Made by a program: the position numbers and the translations under genes
DNA from: Winogradskyella epiphytica
Lineage (GTDB): Bacteria > Bacteroidota > Bacteroidia > Flavobacteriales > Flavobacteriaceae
Assembly (NCBI RefSeq): GCF_003217215.1
Contig: NZ_QJTD01000001.1
Span: forward strand, 744,001 to 808,000
Direction of reading: 5' to 3'
DNA: 64,000 nucleotides
The notes under the pieces: generated by a model
The model's database searches: none
What the model was told of the DNA's origin: nothing
The model's input: the letters and a program-made list of their open reading frames with translations, nothing else
In this document: positions 63,881 through 64,000 of the stretch, in pieces
How positions within the stretch are numbered: the first letter of the stretch is position 1
How the letters are laid out: each line of letters opens with the position of its first letter

Positions 63881-64000
63881 TTAGTCCAACACTAAACTTA
63901 ATAAATGCTTACCATAACCACTTTTAGTCAATGGTTCTACGACTTTTTTAAATTGTTCTTTATCTATATATCCCATCCTATAGGCAGCTTCTTCGATAGA
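63881..64000 (-). CDS. rfbA: Glucose-1-phosphate thymidylyltransferase, last 39 codons only
   Basis: The frame enters at the window end and stops with TAA at 63881. The visible part reads SIEEAAYRMGYIDKEQF and ends GYGKHLLSLVLD, the standard C-terminus of RfbA, which makes dTDP-glucose. The gene is read leftwards in front of rfbC with one base between them. Confidence 0.9.
   Translation of the reverse strand, partial: SIEEAAYRMGYIDKEQFKKVVEPLTKSGYGKHLLSLVLD

Overview
The window is AT-rich chromosomal DNA from a gliding-type member of the Bacteroidota, almost certainly family Flavobacteriaceae. The evidence is: C-terminal type IX secretion (T9SS) sorting domains, gliding/T9SS genes (gldH, sprE/porW), many lipoproteins, Bacteroidota-specific families (DUF4292, DUF4254, DUF5687, DUF6341, DUF6427, HU-CCDC81/SPOR), and promoters of the TTG-N19-TAnnTTTG type. 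The genus cannot be fixed from the sequence. I see no rRNA, tRNA, CRISPR array, insertion sequence or prophage.

Layout. 1-5.8 kb: a secreted subtilase (cut by the window start), a fused two-domain peptide-type ABC ATPase, a possible 41-residue ORF, and succinyl-CoA:3-ketoacid CoA-transferase scoA/scoB. 5.9-10.0 kb: an envelope operon read leftwards (ricT, gldH, penicillin-binding protein 1A). 10.2-20.4 kb: a secreted M23 peptidase, trhO, recA, two related lipoproteins, an ECF sigma factor with an inner-to-outer-membrane partner protein, plsC, trpS and dprA. 20.7-29.9 kb: an HU/SPOR protein, an acyl-CoA thioesterase, and a leftward cell-envelope operon (polysaccharide flippase, dut, sugar nucleotidyltransferase, TPR protein, DUF4292 lipoprotein, EnvC-like activator). 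A decayed gene remnant lies downstream of dut.

30.4-39.3 kb: sprE/porW, a bactofilin, atpZ, a small membrane protein and atpB-E-F-H-A-G. The F1 beta and epsilon genes are absent from this operon. 39.5-44.4 kb: a PadR regulator followed by three related small membrane proteins and an ABC-type permease/ATPase pair, with a perfect palindrome next to the padR promoter. 44.5-50.7 kb: a flavin/2Fe-2S reductase, a GT9 glycosyltransferase, DUF4254, upp, DUF6427, DUF6341 and purD.

50.7-64.0 kb: a surface-polysaccharide locus. It has an adenylate-forming CapK-like enzyme, glycosyltransferases (GT4, GT4, GT2), the initiating polyprenyl-phosphate sugar transferase, two O-antigen polymerase/ligase-like proteins, a pyruvyl transferase, a Wzx flippase, and dTDP-rhamnose genes rfbD, rfbC and the last 39 codons of rfbA. 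Together they would start, assemble, modify, export and polymerise a cell-surface glycan.

The most interesting items are the PadR/three-paralogue/ABC cassette with its operator-like palindrome, structured RNA elements inside the ATP synthase operon, a leader hairpin shared at identical spacing by two unrelated genes, a dispersed intergenic repeat family, and the sigma factor paired with a protein that appears to span the whole envelope.
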